A stretch of DNA of 64,000 nt from Diplonema papillatum (taxonomy: Eukaryota; Euglenozoa; Diplonemea; Diplonemida; Diplonemidae). The translations under genes were made by a program, and so were the position numbers. The DNA is taken from positions 174,001 through 238,000 of the forward strand of contig JAPJBO010000186.1 of the NCBI GenBank assembly GCA_030068145.1. The letters are read 5' to 3'. Position 1 is the first letter of the stretch; every line of letters begins with the position of its first letter. The notes under the pieces are model-generated. The model did no database searches, had not been told where the DNA came from, and saw only the letters and a list, made by a program, of their open reading frames with translations. Positions 19,711 to 30,000 of this stretch are shown piece after piece.

Positions 19711-21522
19711 CTAGCTAGTACATGCCAGCATACCACGCCAGCATACCACGCCAGCATACCTTACGTACAATTTCACGCGTGCGCTTCCTGTTTGACCTGT
19801 ACCAACACGCGCGTATTGATAATGACAAACACGTTGTTGTTGCGTATAAGAAAGTGGTGGGGGGAAAAGGCAAACCTTCTGGTTTCTGCACCGGTGGAAG
19901 AATTCTTCGAGCTCCCGAGGCGAGAACGTGGTCAGCCGCATGAGGATCAGGTAGCTGCGGTCCAAGCTAGTGTCGTTCCACGCGTCTTGCGCGTCGAGCG
20001 TGCTGGTGACCTCCGGCTCCATGACGCCGAGGACCTGCACTTTCCCTCTCCGGCCGAGCTTCGTGTGGCTCGCGACGTAGTCCGACCACTTCTTCACGTC
20101 GAGGATCCCGGCGTGGACCACCTTAACCGCAACCACCGGAGACTGCGGGTCGAACTGCAGGCGGACGATGCACGCGGGCTGGCTGATGGCCCTGATATCG
20201 CGCCAAGACGCGACTTTTTTGCCGTTCACCCGCAGCACCCGGCGGCCCACGAACCTCACCGCCCCGGAGGCGTCGGCGGCGCTTCGGTTGTCGACGCACC
20301 GGACCATCGTTTGGTCCTCCCACATGACGCCGAGGGGCTCTCCGGCTCGCTTGTCGATGAAGACCTCGTGCGGCAGGATCACGTTGCACTCCCGCGAGCC
20401 TTCTTCGCCCTGGTGGACGATGCCCACGACGAGCCAGAACAGGAAGCCGCAGGCCGCGAGGGCCGTGACGGTCACCACGATGGACAGGTTCCACGAGAAC
20501 ATGTCGAACGAACTCCCCGGCCCGCTCTCTCCGCCCGGCGCGGCGGCGGCGTCGTCAGTGGCCAGCGGCTTCCCCGCGCGCGCTGCTGGTTCTGCGCGCG
20601 AGGCCGCGGATCTCGCGGGGGGTTGCTGCTGGGGATGCTGCCTAGCGTTCTGCTGGGGATGTTGCTGTGGATACTGCTGAGTGTTTTGCTGGGGATGCTG
20701 ATGGGCGTTCTGCTGAGGGTACTGTTGTGGATGCTCCTGTGGATACTGCTGAGTGGTTTGCTGGGGATGCTGATGGGCGTTCTGCTGAGGGTACTGTTGT
20801 GGATGCTCCTGTGGATACTGCTGAGTGGTTTGCTGGTGATGCTGATGGGCGTTCTGCTGCGGATGCTGCTGTGAATGCCGAGGGTTCTGCTGGGGATGCT
20901 GAGTGTTCTGCTGAGGGTACTGCTGTGGATACCGCTGGGTCTGCTGGGGATGCTGAGTGATCTGCTGGGGATGCTGCTCCGGGTGCCGGCCATTTGGGTT
21001 GTGTTGGCCCGAACGAGCTTGAGCGGTCTGTGCCTGGACTGACCGCTTTCCTAGAACACCGTTTCGACCCGCTGACCTGGGCCCCTGCCGCCCCGCGCGA
21101 CCCCCCCAGCGATCACCGTCGGACCCTGCCTGCCCCGCGCCGAGATCAGATCCCGACGGCCCCACACGCCCGCGGGCCTGCCATGTGTGATCGCCGTCGG
21201 ACCCTGCCTGCCCCGCATCAGATCCCGACGGCCCCACACGCCCGCGGGCCTCCCGCCATGTGCGATCGCCGGACCCCACCTGGCCGCCGGGCGCTGACGG
21301 CCGCGCGCTGCCACCGGACCCACGCTGCCCGTTGACCGCCGCGGCAGGTGCATCCCGGGATTCCGCCGCCGTAGACCGGCGAGCACTTTCGCTGCCCTTC
21401 CGCGGCCTGCGGCCCCCCGGCGTAGGCTGCCCGCCAGCCTGCCCTCGCAGGGTCCCCAGGGCACCGCCCGCGCCGTGCTCATTCGCGGCTGCGAATGTTG
21501 CCAATAGCAGCACGGCGAGCAT
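19711..21522 (-). CDS. Single-pass membrane protein with Gln/Pro repeats and a PDZ-like domain
   Basis: This ATG-started frame has 603 residues. Residues 1-14 (MLAVLLLATFAAAN) look like a signal peptide. Residues 15-170 are Gly/Arg/Ser-rich with two copies of ARGRVGPSGSD. Residues 180-300 are a Gln/Pro/His repeat built on QHPQQ and QYPQQ. A membrane span follows at about 346-370 (IVVTVTALAACGFLFWLVVG). A PDZ-like domain covers about 380-456 (EPLGVMWEDQTMVRCVD, then GRRVLRVNGKKVASWRDI). If both hydrophobic segments are used, the repeat is lumenal or extracellular and the PDZ domain cytosolic. After residue 549 the composition changes at CAGAAG/GTTTGCC, a possible splice donor at 19875, so the last 54 residues are probably intron read-through. 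Exon-like DNA at about 19500-19640 (DPSGSSDFTDVMRAPEATRT) and the two-exon frame below could then be later exons of the same gene. Confidence 0.7.
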   Translation of the reverse strand: MLAVLLLATFAAANEHGAGGALGTLRGQAGGQPTPGGRRPRKGSESARRSTAAESRDAPAAAVNGQRGSGGSARPSAPGGQVGSGDRTWREARGRVGPSGSDAGQAGSDGDHTWQARGRVGPSGSDLGAGQAGSDGDRWGGRAGRQGPRSAGRNGVLGKRSVQAQTAQARSGQHNPNGRHPEQHPQQITQHPQQTQRYPQQYPQQNTQHPQQNPRHSQQHPQQNAHQHHQQTTQQYPQEHPQQYPQQNAHQHPQQTTQQYPQEHPQQYPQQNAHQHPQQNTQQYPQQHPQQNARQHPQQQPPARSAASRAEPAARAGKPLATDDAAAAPGGESGPGSSFDMFSWNLSIVVTVTALAACGFLFWLVVGIVHQGEEGSRECNVILPHEVFIDKRAGEPLGVMWEDQTMVRCVDNRSAADASGAVRFVGRRVLRVNGKKVASWRDIRAISQPACIVRLQFDPQSPVVAVKVVHAGILDVKKWSDYVASHTKLGRRGKVQVLGVMEPEVTSTLDAQDAWNDTSLDRSYLILMRLTTFSPRELEEFFHRCRNQKVCLFPPPLSYTQQQRVCHYQYARVGTGQTGSARVKLYVRYAGVVCWRGMLACTS

Positions 21523-21599
21523 CGGCGGGTCTGCTGGCCGGCCGTGTCTGCCTCCCTTCCGCCCCCTGCCGTGGAGTGATGTGCGATGGTTTTGAGGGA

Positions 21600-21845
21600 G
21601 AGAGAGAGAGAACGCAAAAATACTCGAGGGACTGCCTTGTGCTCATTTCGAAGGAGGCTAGAGGGGGAGAAAACAATACAATTACAAAGTGGGTCTTTTT
21701 AGTTGAACGCTTACGCCCGCCACTAAACCCAGATTTACCGGCGTTTCGTGTGGGCTACAGCACACTTACCTTCCTTTGATCTATCGCAGCTGACAGTCTC
21801 CTCAAGCGTTTCCTACAAAGCGGGTGCTTATACAAAACAAAAAGA
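21600..21845. repeat. Dispersed repeat R3, copy 1
   Basis: The stretch contains ATACTCGAGGGACTGCCTTG, GAAGGAGGCTAGAGGGGGAG, CGCCCGCCACTAA, GTGTGGGCTACAGC and TCCTCAAGCGTTTCCTACAA. Related copies in the same orientation lie at about 42640-42800 (internally deleted) and 59111-59345, with a diverged piece at 51537-51640. It is not flanked by recognisable terminal repeats. On the minus strand all three good copies contain a short protein-like run (EEAASCK type) bounded by AG and GTA, which may be a duplicated gene fragment. Here it begins next to the upstream end of the PDZ gene. Confidence 0.6.
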
Positions 21846-21986
21846 TTCCGAGTAGGGGCTGGCTCTGAGATTTGCACAGGGGAAGGGGGGGTCGTTGTAG
21901 AATGGTTTTAGCTTGAAGGGTATTGGAAAGGTTGAAAAAGGTTTTGGGGGTCACCGTCGGTTTGTGTTTCTATTTTTTTCTTGTTT

Positions 21987-22196
21987 TTATTTTGGGGTAA
22001 CTATTTTTTCGGGGGTTCGCGTAACCCTTCTTTTCCGGAAGATAACGTTATCTTTTCTTTTCTCTCTGGCGCTCTTTTTCTCTCTATCTCTCTCTTTGGC
22101 TAGCAAAGCGACTATTGCGACCGACACCACGACCACACCCGCAATGAATGTGATCAAGGGCCCCCCACGTTCTACATGTTGAGCAGGGGTTGCCAT
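21987..22196 (-). CDS. Small ORF with one membrane span in the PLE 3' region (copy 1)
   Basis: This ATG-started frame of 69 residues begins MATPAQHVERGGPLITFIAG. A hydrophobic stretch (LITFIAGVVVVSVAIVALLA) is followed by a highly charged, basic tail (KERDREKKSAREKRK). It lies about 350 bp downstream of the USP-ORF stop. The equivalent frame in copy 2 is 82 residues with one change in the hydrophobic segment and a different C-terminal tail. As the copies are young, shared openness is weak evidence for coding. Confidence 0.35.
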   Translation of the reverse strand: MATPAQHVERGGPLITFIAGVVVVSVAIVALLAKERDREKKSAREKRKDNVIFRKRRVTRTPEKIVTPK

Positions 22197-22552
22197 GTAG
22201 CCCGTACCGGTCTAAGCCTTCATTGTAGCTTCCATAAGTACCCCCATTGGGACGGGTCCGACGGTCCGTTAGTCATCAGCGACACCGGGCGGGAAAAAGT
22301 AAATAAAAAGAAAGGGGAAAAATGGGGGTGTGGGTGGATAAGCTCGTGGTAGGTTGTTCGGAAATAAGTACAACCTCAAACTACGCCTAGCACAGGGCCA
22401 GGCGGCATATACGTGCCTTCATCCTCTCATGTTAGTGTGCGTTCACTCGTACAGACACTTCGAGTTTTTCCCGTTAGTCAGGGTAAACGGGTGCGGAGTG
22501 AAACATAGACCAGCCAGCAATCAAGAACCCGATGAGGCTCAAACGACGTGGA

Positions 22553-24000
22553 TCAGAATCTCACACCCGCGAGGTGGCAACGTCTCTCATGCGCGCGGAG
22601 TCCCCTCAGACCTTGGAACCTCTGGCCATCCCTCGTGCACTCGATGGAGCAGTGTTGACATCGCAGCACCGGGGAACCCGTTAACTGCTGTTCAAACAAC
22701 TGACCATGCGGTGTCAGACATTGGGAGTCCGGCAAGGGCGGGCAGGGTGGCGAATTACCAAAGGGGCAGAAGGAGTCAGGTGAGCCTTCCGACTGCCGGC
22801 TCATCAAATTACCGGCTGAACCTGGGGGTGCAGGCAAGTCGGGTAGTCGATCCTGAGTAGGAAGCACCATGGAGGGTGACGGGGCACGGACAGTCATGTC
22901 GTGGGCATTCCGGGGGATCCGGACAAAGGCCGCGAGGTAAACGTCACCCCACGGAATGTCGTCGACGGAGGTGACGTGCAAGTCGTCGAAGAGGATCCAC
23001 CCCGTGTCTTGCGCAACGTACGTGACGTAGTGTCCGCTAGCCGTATCCTCCCCCATGTGCACCACGACGGCTGCGAGGCGTAGCAGATGGTCCGGCGGTC
23101 CGAAGAAGGGGGGCAATTTCACGTCATTCTGGCGCCTGGCACCGTTTCTCGTGTAGATGCCAAACTGCATCAGAACACATTCAGCTGTCAGACGGAGATC
23201 CATACTTTCAACAACCGTACCTACAGCCTTGCAGTCGCATACTCTCTCCGGATTTACAAACCCGTGCACGTGGAGAGAATCTTCCAGCTTCCTTCCGCAA
23301 GGAATTTGCAGACATTGCACTACCTGACTGCTGGCATTACATCGCACTGAGGTGGTCCAGCCGTTCTCCAAGCATGCTACGAAGAGTTGGTAGCCCGGGC
23401 AGGGGGACCCCGTTTCGTCCGGACCCAGCGTCGCACTGGTCGCGCTGAGTATCGCTACCAGAGCTTCGTGCGCATCGTGCTGCCGTGCATCGCAGAAGTT
23501 TGCGAACATGCTCAGGATGGCTTGGACACCCATTCTCCGACAGTCCCGGCTACGTTGGTCACCACTGTCGCGAGAGCTTGACAGCATGGCAAAGTACGCT
23601 AGGAAGTCCCCGAGAAATCCACGGCAGTTGAGGAGGTCCTGCGCAAGGCTCCAGTACATCTCTCTGATCGGCTCCACCCGCATCAGGAGCTGCAGCACCG
23701 CACCAAGAAAGCACGTGTTCCCCAGATTCGGGAGGCCGGTGGGGCCAAACAGCGTCGGATCATGCTTCACGGAAGGCGGGCGTGTACAAACGACTGACCG
23801 GCAGCACGTGGACGGAGGGGCAGCCGTAAGAACCGGTTTGTGGACATTCGAGCGGCGTCGCTTTGAAACCTGTTGTTCGTCCTCTTCAGCCTTTCGCTTG
23901 TGGCCTTTCCGCGTGGACTCACGGGGGGCGGTCGCATCAGTCTGTTGGGTCGGCGCTTCGGTGGACGGTGATCGGGGGGAGCCATCTTCAGCTTCTGGGG
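22553..24000 (-). pseudogene. USP deubiquitinase plus zinc-finger part of truncated PLE copy
   Basis: The frame is open from the truncation point to the stop at 22553. It carries the RKGHKRKAEEDEQ nuclear-localisation-like segment, the USP Cys box (GLPNLGNTCFLGAVLQLL), QHDAHEALVAIL, the His box (SGHYVTYVAQDTGW) and the C-terminal CQHC...HERRCH finger. Compared with copy 2, six residues are missing beside the first CxxC of the USP zinc site. The first in-frame ATG lies after the Cys box, so a whole USP could only be made if an upstream exon or start were supplied. I therefore call it a non-functional remnant that happens to keep an open domain. Confidence 0.75.
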
Positions 24001-24060
24001 AAGGGGGGGGGGGGGTTGCAAGAACGTGCCCGGCATGGGGGGGGGGGGGGGGGGGTGGGG

Positions 24061-24450
24061 CTAATTTATTCCGGGGTGGCTTTTTTTCCGACTTTTTTTC
24101 CGACTTTTTTATTCCGGGAGGTGAAAATTTGTTCCGGGAGGTGAAAATTTGTTCCGGGAAGTGAAAATTTGTTCCGGGGTGGGCTTTTTTTCTGACTAAT
24201 TTGTTCCGGGAACTGAAAATTTGTTCCGGGGTGGGCTTTTTTTCTGACTAATTTGTTCCTGGGTGAGTTTTTTTTCATTTCTGGGCTAAGAATGGCTGAC
24301 ACGATCAGTGAGCATCCCAGAAAAAAAACTCACCCCGGAACAAATTTTCACTTCCCGGAACAAATTTTCGCTTCCCGGAACAAATTTTCAGTTCCGGAAC
24401 AAATTTTCACTTCCCGGAACAAATTTTCAGTTTCGGAACAAATTTCACCT
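24061..24450. repeat. 20-bp minisatellite A in inverted orientation
   Basis: From about 24063 to 24260 the units read TTCCGGGAAGTGAAAATTTG and variants. From about 24331 to 24450 the same unit occurs as its complement (ACAAATTTTCACTTCCCGGA). The two blocks face each other around 24290 with matching T-rich and A-rich spacers, so the region can form a large hairpin. The same unit forms another array at 26055-26345. It abuts the truncated end of PLE copy 1 through two G-runs (24003-24015 and 24037-24055). Confidence 0.8.
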
Positions 24451-25489
24451 AATTTCACGGGACCCGGACCGAACCCAGAACTGGGGAGGACTGGGCTGAC
24501 AACCCAAGGTGGCAACAAACGGAATCTGCACTCCACATTACATCACGCAAGAATGGCTGATTCCTTCCTGAAGTCATCGACTGTCTTTGTGCCCACAGGA
24601 AGCGCGAACTGAACGCAAGGACCTTCCAGATGTGGAACACTGTACGGAGAGAAGACCACGCAACGGAGCAGGCGCCCACAAGTAGTTTCTAACAGGACTA
24701 ATCCCTCACACCGAAGTGATCATGAGTTGCCTTAACGAAACGAACCTTGTGGAGCTGAACTCAGGCTGATAGGTGGGCCTTCTACAACGTTAGCACCGGT
24801 CAGCAAGTAAACGTATCCGACCCCTGGCACAGAAGGCACGCGGTGGCTATCGGTAAACTGCATCGCGCACTCAGACAGACTTAACAGCATGTACGTGGAA
24901 CCCCTTCCCACGGTCAGTAACTTGGACGACAATTACACTGGACGAACGCAGGAAATGACGAATATCCTCGAGGCTGTCGTAAATTCTCTTCTCAAAAAAT
25001 ATCAAAATACATAGGGTCAAAAGGGCACCCCCCCGAAAAAAAAAAAGACTCCAGATACGCAAACTCTTTCGAACGCTGCACACGGGTATCCTTCAAGTGA
25101 CCTCTAACTATCTGTTGCATACGCGTATCCGGATCTGAAAGCCGAAGACTTTGTAACACTTTACCGCAACCGAAGTCGCGAACCGGGTTCGGCTTGCACT
25201 GCAAAAGCAGCATAATTGTGTCTTGCGCCCGAGCGCGGAAATCCGCCACCCGCCATTCGGCTAGAGTGCAAGAACACAATTGCGAAGCGTACTACAAACG
25301 GATAGTGTTACATAGGCGAACGAATCATGCGAGAACCTATGGAGGGGCCCCTCGACAGCTTTCAGAACACGGCATAGTAAGTCAAGAGTCGGATAAGCGA
25401 GTGTGCACATTCTACTCCCGTTTGATCTGCATTTTCCACCTTTCCCCCCTTTCTTTGATCTGCTGTGTGTATTTGAAAAACGTTATCGC
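24451..25489. other. No gene recognised
   Basis: This kilobase holds no convincing frame and no repeat that I can match elsewhere in the window. Short runs of A (25029-25048) and of C are present. The left end continues from the minisatellite without a clear boundary. Confidence 0.3.
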
Positions 25490-25992
25490 ATGCGGGTAAG
25501 CGGGGTTTGCGGGTTAGGGTTTGCGGGGTTTCCGGGTTAGAGTATGCGGGGTTTGCGGGGTTAGGGTACGCGGGGTTGCGGGTTCGGGTATGCGGGTTTG
25601 CGAGGTTAGGGTATGCGGGTTTGCGGGTTAGGGTATGCGGGTTTGGGTATGCGGGTTTGCGGGGTTTGCGGGGTTAGGGTTTGCGGGGTTAGGGTACGCG
25701 GGTTTGCGGGTTCGGGTATGCGGGTTTGCGAGGTTAGGGTATGCGGGTTTGCGAGGTTAGGGTATGCGGGTTTGGGTATGCGGGTTTGCGGGGTTTGCAA
25801 GGTTAGGGTATGCGGGTTTGCGAGGTTAGGGTATGCGGGTTTGCGAGTTAGGGTATGCGGGTTTGGGTATGCGGGTTTGCGGGGTTTGCGGGTTAGGGTT
25901 TGCGGGGTTAGGGTACGCGGGTTCGGGTTTGCGGGTTTGGGTATGCGGGTTTGCGGGTTCGGGTATGCGGGGGGGGTTCGGGTATGCGTACC
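25490..25992 (+). repeat. G-rich minisatellite with TTAGGG-like motifs
   Basis: Irregular tandem units combine GGGTTTGC, GGGTTAGGGTATGC and GGGTTCGGGTATGC. Repeat periods alternate between about 15 and 22 bp, with GGTTAGGGT appearing many times. It resembles degenerate telomere-type DNA but is interrupted by GC-containing spacers. It lies between the two PLE copies. All frames of one strand stay open because the unit lacks stops, so the 138-codon frame here is not a gene. Confidence 0.8.
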
Positions 25993-26054
25993 TTACACAA
26001 AAATTGTAAAAATCACACACAAATGGTGAAAATCTGGAAAATTTGGCAAACCCC

Positions 26055-26345
26055 AAATTTTTAGTTTCCGGAACAAATTTTCACTTCCCGGAATAAATTT
26101 TCACTTCCCGGAACAAATTTTCACTTCCCGGAATAAATTTTCACTTCCCGGAACAAATTTTCACTTCCCGGAATAAATTTTCACTTCCCGGAATAAATTT
26201 TCACTTCCCGGAACAAATTTTCACTTCCCGGAATAAATTTTCACTTCCCGGAATAAATTTTCACTTCCCGGAACAAATTTTCACTTCCCGGAACAAATTT
26301 TCACTTCCCGGAACAAATTAGTCGGAAAAAAAGCCTGAAAAAAAG
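26055..26345 (+). repeat. 20-bp minisatellite A, second array
   Basis: About 14 tandem units of ACAAATTTTCACTTCCCGGA alternate with a variant that has GAATAAATTTT in place of GAACAAATTTT. The array is followed by AAAAGCTCACCCAGGAATAAA, similar to the spacer near 24300, and then by a G-run (26374-26388). The 3' end of PLE copy 2 starts immediately after that run. Confidence 0.85.
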
Positions 26346-26445
26346 CTCACCCAGGAATAAATTAGCTCGACCCGGGGGGGGGGGGGGGCGTTGTATAATG
26401 GTTTAGCTTGAAGGGTGTTGGAAAGGTTGAAAAAGGTTTTGGGGG

Positions 26446-26694
26446 TCACCGTCGGTTTGTGTTTTTATTTTTTTCTGTATATTTTTTTTGGGGGGTAATT
26501 ATTTTTTCGGGGGTTCGCGTAACCCTTCTTTTCCGGAAGATAACGTTATCTTTTCTTTTCTCTCTGGCGCTCTTTTTCTCTCTATCTCTCTCTTTGGCTA
26601 GCAAAGCGACTATTGCGACCGACACCACGACCACACCCGTAATGAATGTGATCAAGGGCCCCCCACGTTCTACATGTTGAGCAGGGGTTGCCAT
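26446..26694 (-). CDS. Small ORF with one membrane span in the PLE 3' region (copy 2)
   Basis: This is the counterpart of the frame at 21987-22196, with the same start (MATPAQHVERGGPLITFI) and the same basic tail. The hydrophobic stretch has Thr where copy 1 has Ala. The C-terminus continues further (EKNKNTNRR). It could be a second element protein, a remnant, or a chance frame within the 3' untranslated region. Its 3' location, after the polymerase ORF, is unusual for a PLE. Confidence 0.35.
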   Translation of the reverse strand: MATPAQHVERGGPLITFITGVVVVSVAIVALLAKERDREKKSAREKRKDNVIFRKRRVTRTPEKIITPQKKYTEKNKNTNRR

Positions 26695-27050
26695 GTAGCC
26701 CGTACCGGTCTAAGCCTTCATTGCAGCTTCCATAAGCACCCCCGTTGGGACGGGTCCGACGGTCCGTTAGTCATCAGCGACATCGGGCGGGAAAAAGTAA
26801 ATAAAAAGAAAGGGGAAAAATGGGGGTGTGGGTGGATAAGCTCGTGGTAGGTTGTTCGGAAATAAGTACAACCTCAAACTACGCCTAGCACAGGGCCAGG
26901 CGGCATATACGTGCCTTCATCCTCTCATGTTAGTGTGCGTTCACTCGTACAGACACTTCGAGTTTTTCCCGTTAGTCAGGGTAAACGGGTGCGGAGTGAA
27001 ATATAGACCAGCCAGCAATCAAGAATCCGATGAGGCTCAAACGACGCGGA

Positions 27051-30000
27051 TCAGAATCTCACACCCGCGAGGTGGCAACGTCTCTCATGCGCGCGGAGTC
27101 CCCTCAGACCTTGGAACGTCTGGCCATCCTTCGTGCATTCGACGGAGCAGTGTTGACATCGCAGCACCGGGGAACCTGTTAACTGCTGTTCAAACAACTG
27201 ACCATGCGGTGTCAGACATTGGGAGTCCGGCAAGGGCGGGCAGGGTGGCGAATTACCAAAGGGGCAGAAGGAGTCAGGTGATCCTTCCGACTGCCGGCTC
27301 ATCAAATTACCGGCTGAACCTGGGGGTGCAGGCAAGTCGGGTAGCCGATCCTGAGTGGGAAGCACCATGGAGGGTGACGGGGCACGGACAGTCATGTCGT
27401 GGGCATTCCGGGGGATCCGGACAAAGGCCGCGAGGTAAACGTCACCCCACGGAATGTCGTCGACAGAGGTGACGTGCAGGTCGTCGAAGAGGATCCACCC
27501 CGTGTCTTGCGCAACGTACGTGACGTAGTGCCCGCTAGCCGTATCCTCCCCCATGTGCACCACGACGGCCGCGAGGCGTAGCAGATGGTCCGGCGGTCCG
27601 AAGAAGGGGGGCAGTTTCACGTCATTCTGGCGCCTGGCACCGTTTCTCGTGTAGATGCCAAACTGCATCAGAACACATTCAGCTGTCAGACGGAGATCCA
27701 TGCTTTCAACCACCGTACCTACAGCCTTGCAGTCGCATACTCTCTCCGGATTCACAAACCCGTGCACGTGGAGAGAGTCTTCCAGCTTCCTTCCGCAAGG
27801 AATTTGCAAACATTGCATTACCTGACTGCTGGAAGAAGTGCGTCCACATGCACTGCATCGTACTGAGCTGGTCCAGCCGTTCTCCAAGCATGTTACGAAG
27901 AGTTGGTAGCCCGGGCAGGGGGTCCCCGTTTCGTCCGGACCCAGCGTCGCACTAGTCGCGCTGAGTATCGCTACCAGAGCTTCGTGCGCATCGTGCTGCC
28001 GTGCATCGCAGAAGTTTGCGAACATGCTCAGGATGGCTTGGACACCCATTCTCCGACAATCCCGGCTACGCTGGTCACCACTGTCGCGAGAGCTTGACAG
28101 CATGGCAAAGTAAGCCAGGAAGTCCCCGAGAAATCCACGGCAGTTGGGGAGGTCCTGCGCAAGGCTCCAGTACATCTCTCTGATCGGCCCAACCCGTAGC
28201 AGGAGCTGCAGCACCGCACCAAAGAAGCACGTGTTCCCCAGATTCGGGAGGCCGGCGGGGCCAAACAGCGTCGGATCATGCCTCACGGAAGGCGGGTGTG
28301 TACAAACGTCTGATCGGTAGCACGTGGATGGAGGGGCAACTGTTAGAACCGGTTTGTGGACATTCGAGCGGCGTCGCTTTGAAGCCCGTTGTTCGTCCTC
28401 TTCAGCCTTTCGCTTGTGGCCTTTCCGCGTGGACTCACGGGGGGCGGTCGTGTCAGCCTGTCGGGTCGGTGCTTCGGTGGGCGGTGATCGGGGGGCGTCA
28501 TCTTCAGCTTCCGGGACAGGTTGGGGGCGGCCATTGTATTTCACGAAGGGTCTTTCAGCCAGAAGGCGCTCGATCGCAAGGTCCATCGCGGCCGGCTCTA
28601 GCAGTGATAGAGTGCGTTCCACCTCGTGAATGAGCCAGAAGAAGTGCCTCCGCACCTTCTCGCAATGCTCGCCAAATTTGGCCTCTGGGTATGTGTCCAG
28701 GAGCCATTTGCGGAATCCACTCTTCAAAACGCTTTTCCGGTAACCACGCCGCATGAGTTTCAAGACCGTGTTGTTCATTTCGGTCTTGAAATCATATATG
28801 TTGTTGGCGATCCTACCGTTGCGAACGAGGGCCCCAATGAGGATGCTCGAACCGAAGTTTGACGGGGCCGTAGACAGGACTGACGTGTACGCGAGGGGGC
28901 GGTACGGGTAGGCTTTCGCCTTGTCCAAGACCGACAGTCGCATGTATCGCCTTCCAGACGCGCCGGAGACCTCATGTCGTATCCGTATGCCAAGGAAAGT
29001 CGCATCCCCTACGCATGCATTCGTCTGCTTGTACCCCATGCTGTAGATGGACTCGGGAGGGGGTTTCGTCCCGAAACAGAGCAGGTCATCTATAAAACGG
29101 CGCGTCATGCTGAGGAGTGTAGCCCGCCGGATGTCCCTTTCAGCCAGGAGTCTCATCATGTACCTCTTCTCCTTTGCGTAGCAGAAGAGATTGGCAATGT
29201 CTGGGGAGGCGTTAGCGCCCATCGGGATGCCCAATATTTGCCGCATGAGGATGCCGTTCACCAGTACGTACGTGTTCGCCAGGCAGAAAGCGAGGAGGGC
29301 CTTGAGGTCGTGTGCAGAATATGCTGCCTGCTGTGAGCTCAGATCCGTCAACAGCATGAACGCAAAACAACGTTTCTTCTTCTGCGGCCCATGTTGGCTC
29401 TTCGGTCGTACTAGGACCAGTTCATCAACCCGAACGCCGAGCCGTTCGGCCTCCGCTGCAAAGGCTTCGTCGATGGTACCAGCGATTTCCTCCAGCAGTT
29501 CCTCGAGTCCCAGCTGGTCGTACATGGTCGTGAAATCCCATGTACCCGCGACCAGGCCCGAGAGCTCGTCAACATGCGTCTTCAGAAAGAAGGCGGTGTC
29601 GTCACTGGACTCCGTGATCCAGAAGAATCTAAACCCGGTCGCGTTGAATCGGTCGTTGTCCTCCCTCCGTAGGATCTCCATGACTGATTTCAACAGACCC
29701 GTTAGATCCAGCTGTGCATCCGTCGTCGATGAAAATGTTGCATCGGGGCGGCGTGTTTCGCGTTCAGGAAAAGTCTCCCCCGGGCCCACAGTGTTTTTGC
29801 GGGAGACCCCGGCGATGTACCGCATGGTTATCACCTCCTTGTGTAGTTTCAAGGTGCCATAAAGGTAGGGGAGGGTGTTCGTGGGGCTCAGCCCTTTTTG
29901 CTCCAGGTACGTCTTGTGATCTGCTACGACTTCTTCCGGTGTCTTCTCGCTCGGGGCGTAGTTCACGCTGTGGTTAACCTTCGTGTACAGATCCTGGTTG

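Larger units (their letters stand above)
21893..24003 (-). mobile_element. Penelope-like retroelement, 5'-truncated copy (copy 1)
   Basis: This segment closely matches the 3' part of the complete element at 26389-31799, by eye differing at only a few percent of positions. Its 3' end (CAACG next to a C-run on the sense strand, 21893) is at the same place as in copy 2. The match stops at a G-run near 24003, in the linker between the RT and USP domains. One missing end with a conserved 3' end is the usual product of incomplete target-primed reverse transcription. Confidence 0.85.

Noticed and set aside
22240-22300. Hammerhead ribozyme in the PLE 3' region
   Set aside because: CTGATGA occurs on the sense strand, but the required GAAA core element and flanking stems are not found at suitable distances.
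25490-25992. True telomere end
   Set aside because: The array is irregular, with GC-rich spacers, and is followed by ordinary sequence on both sides.
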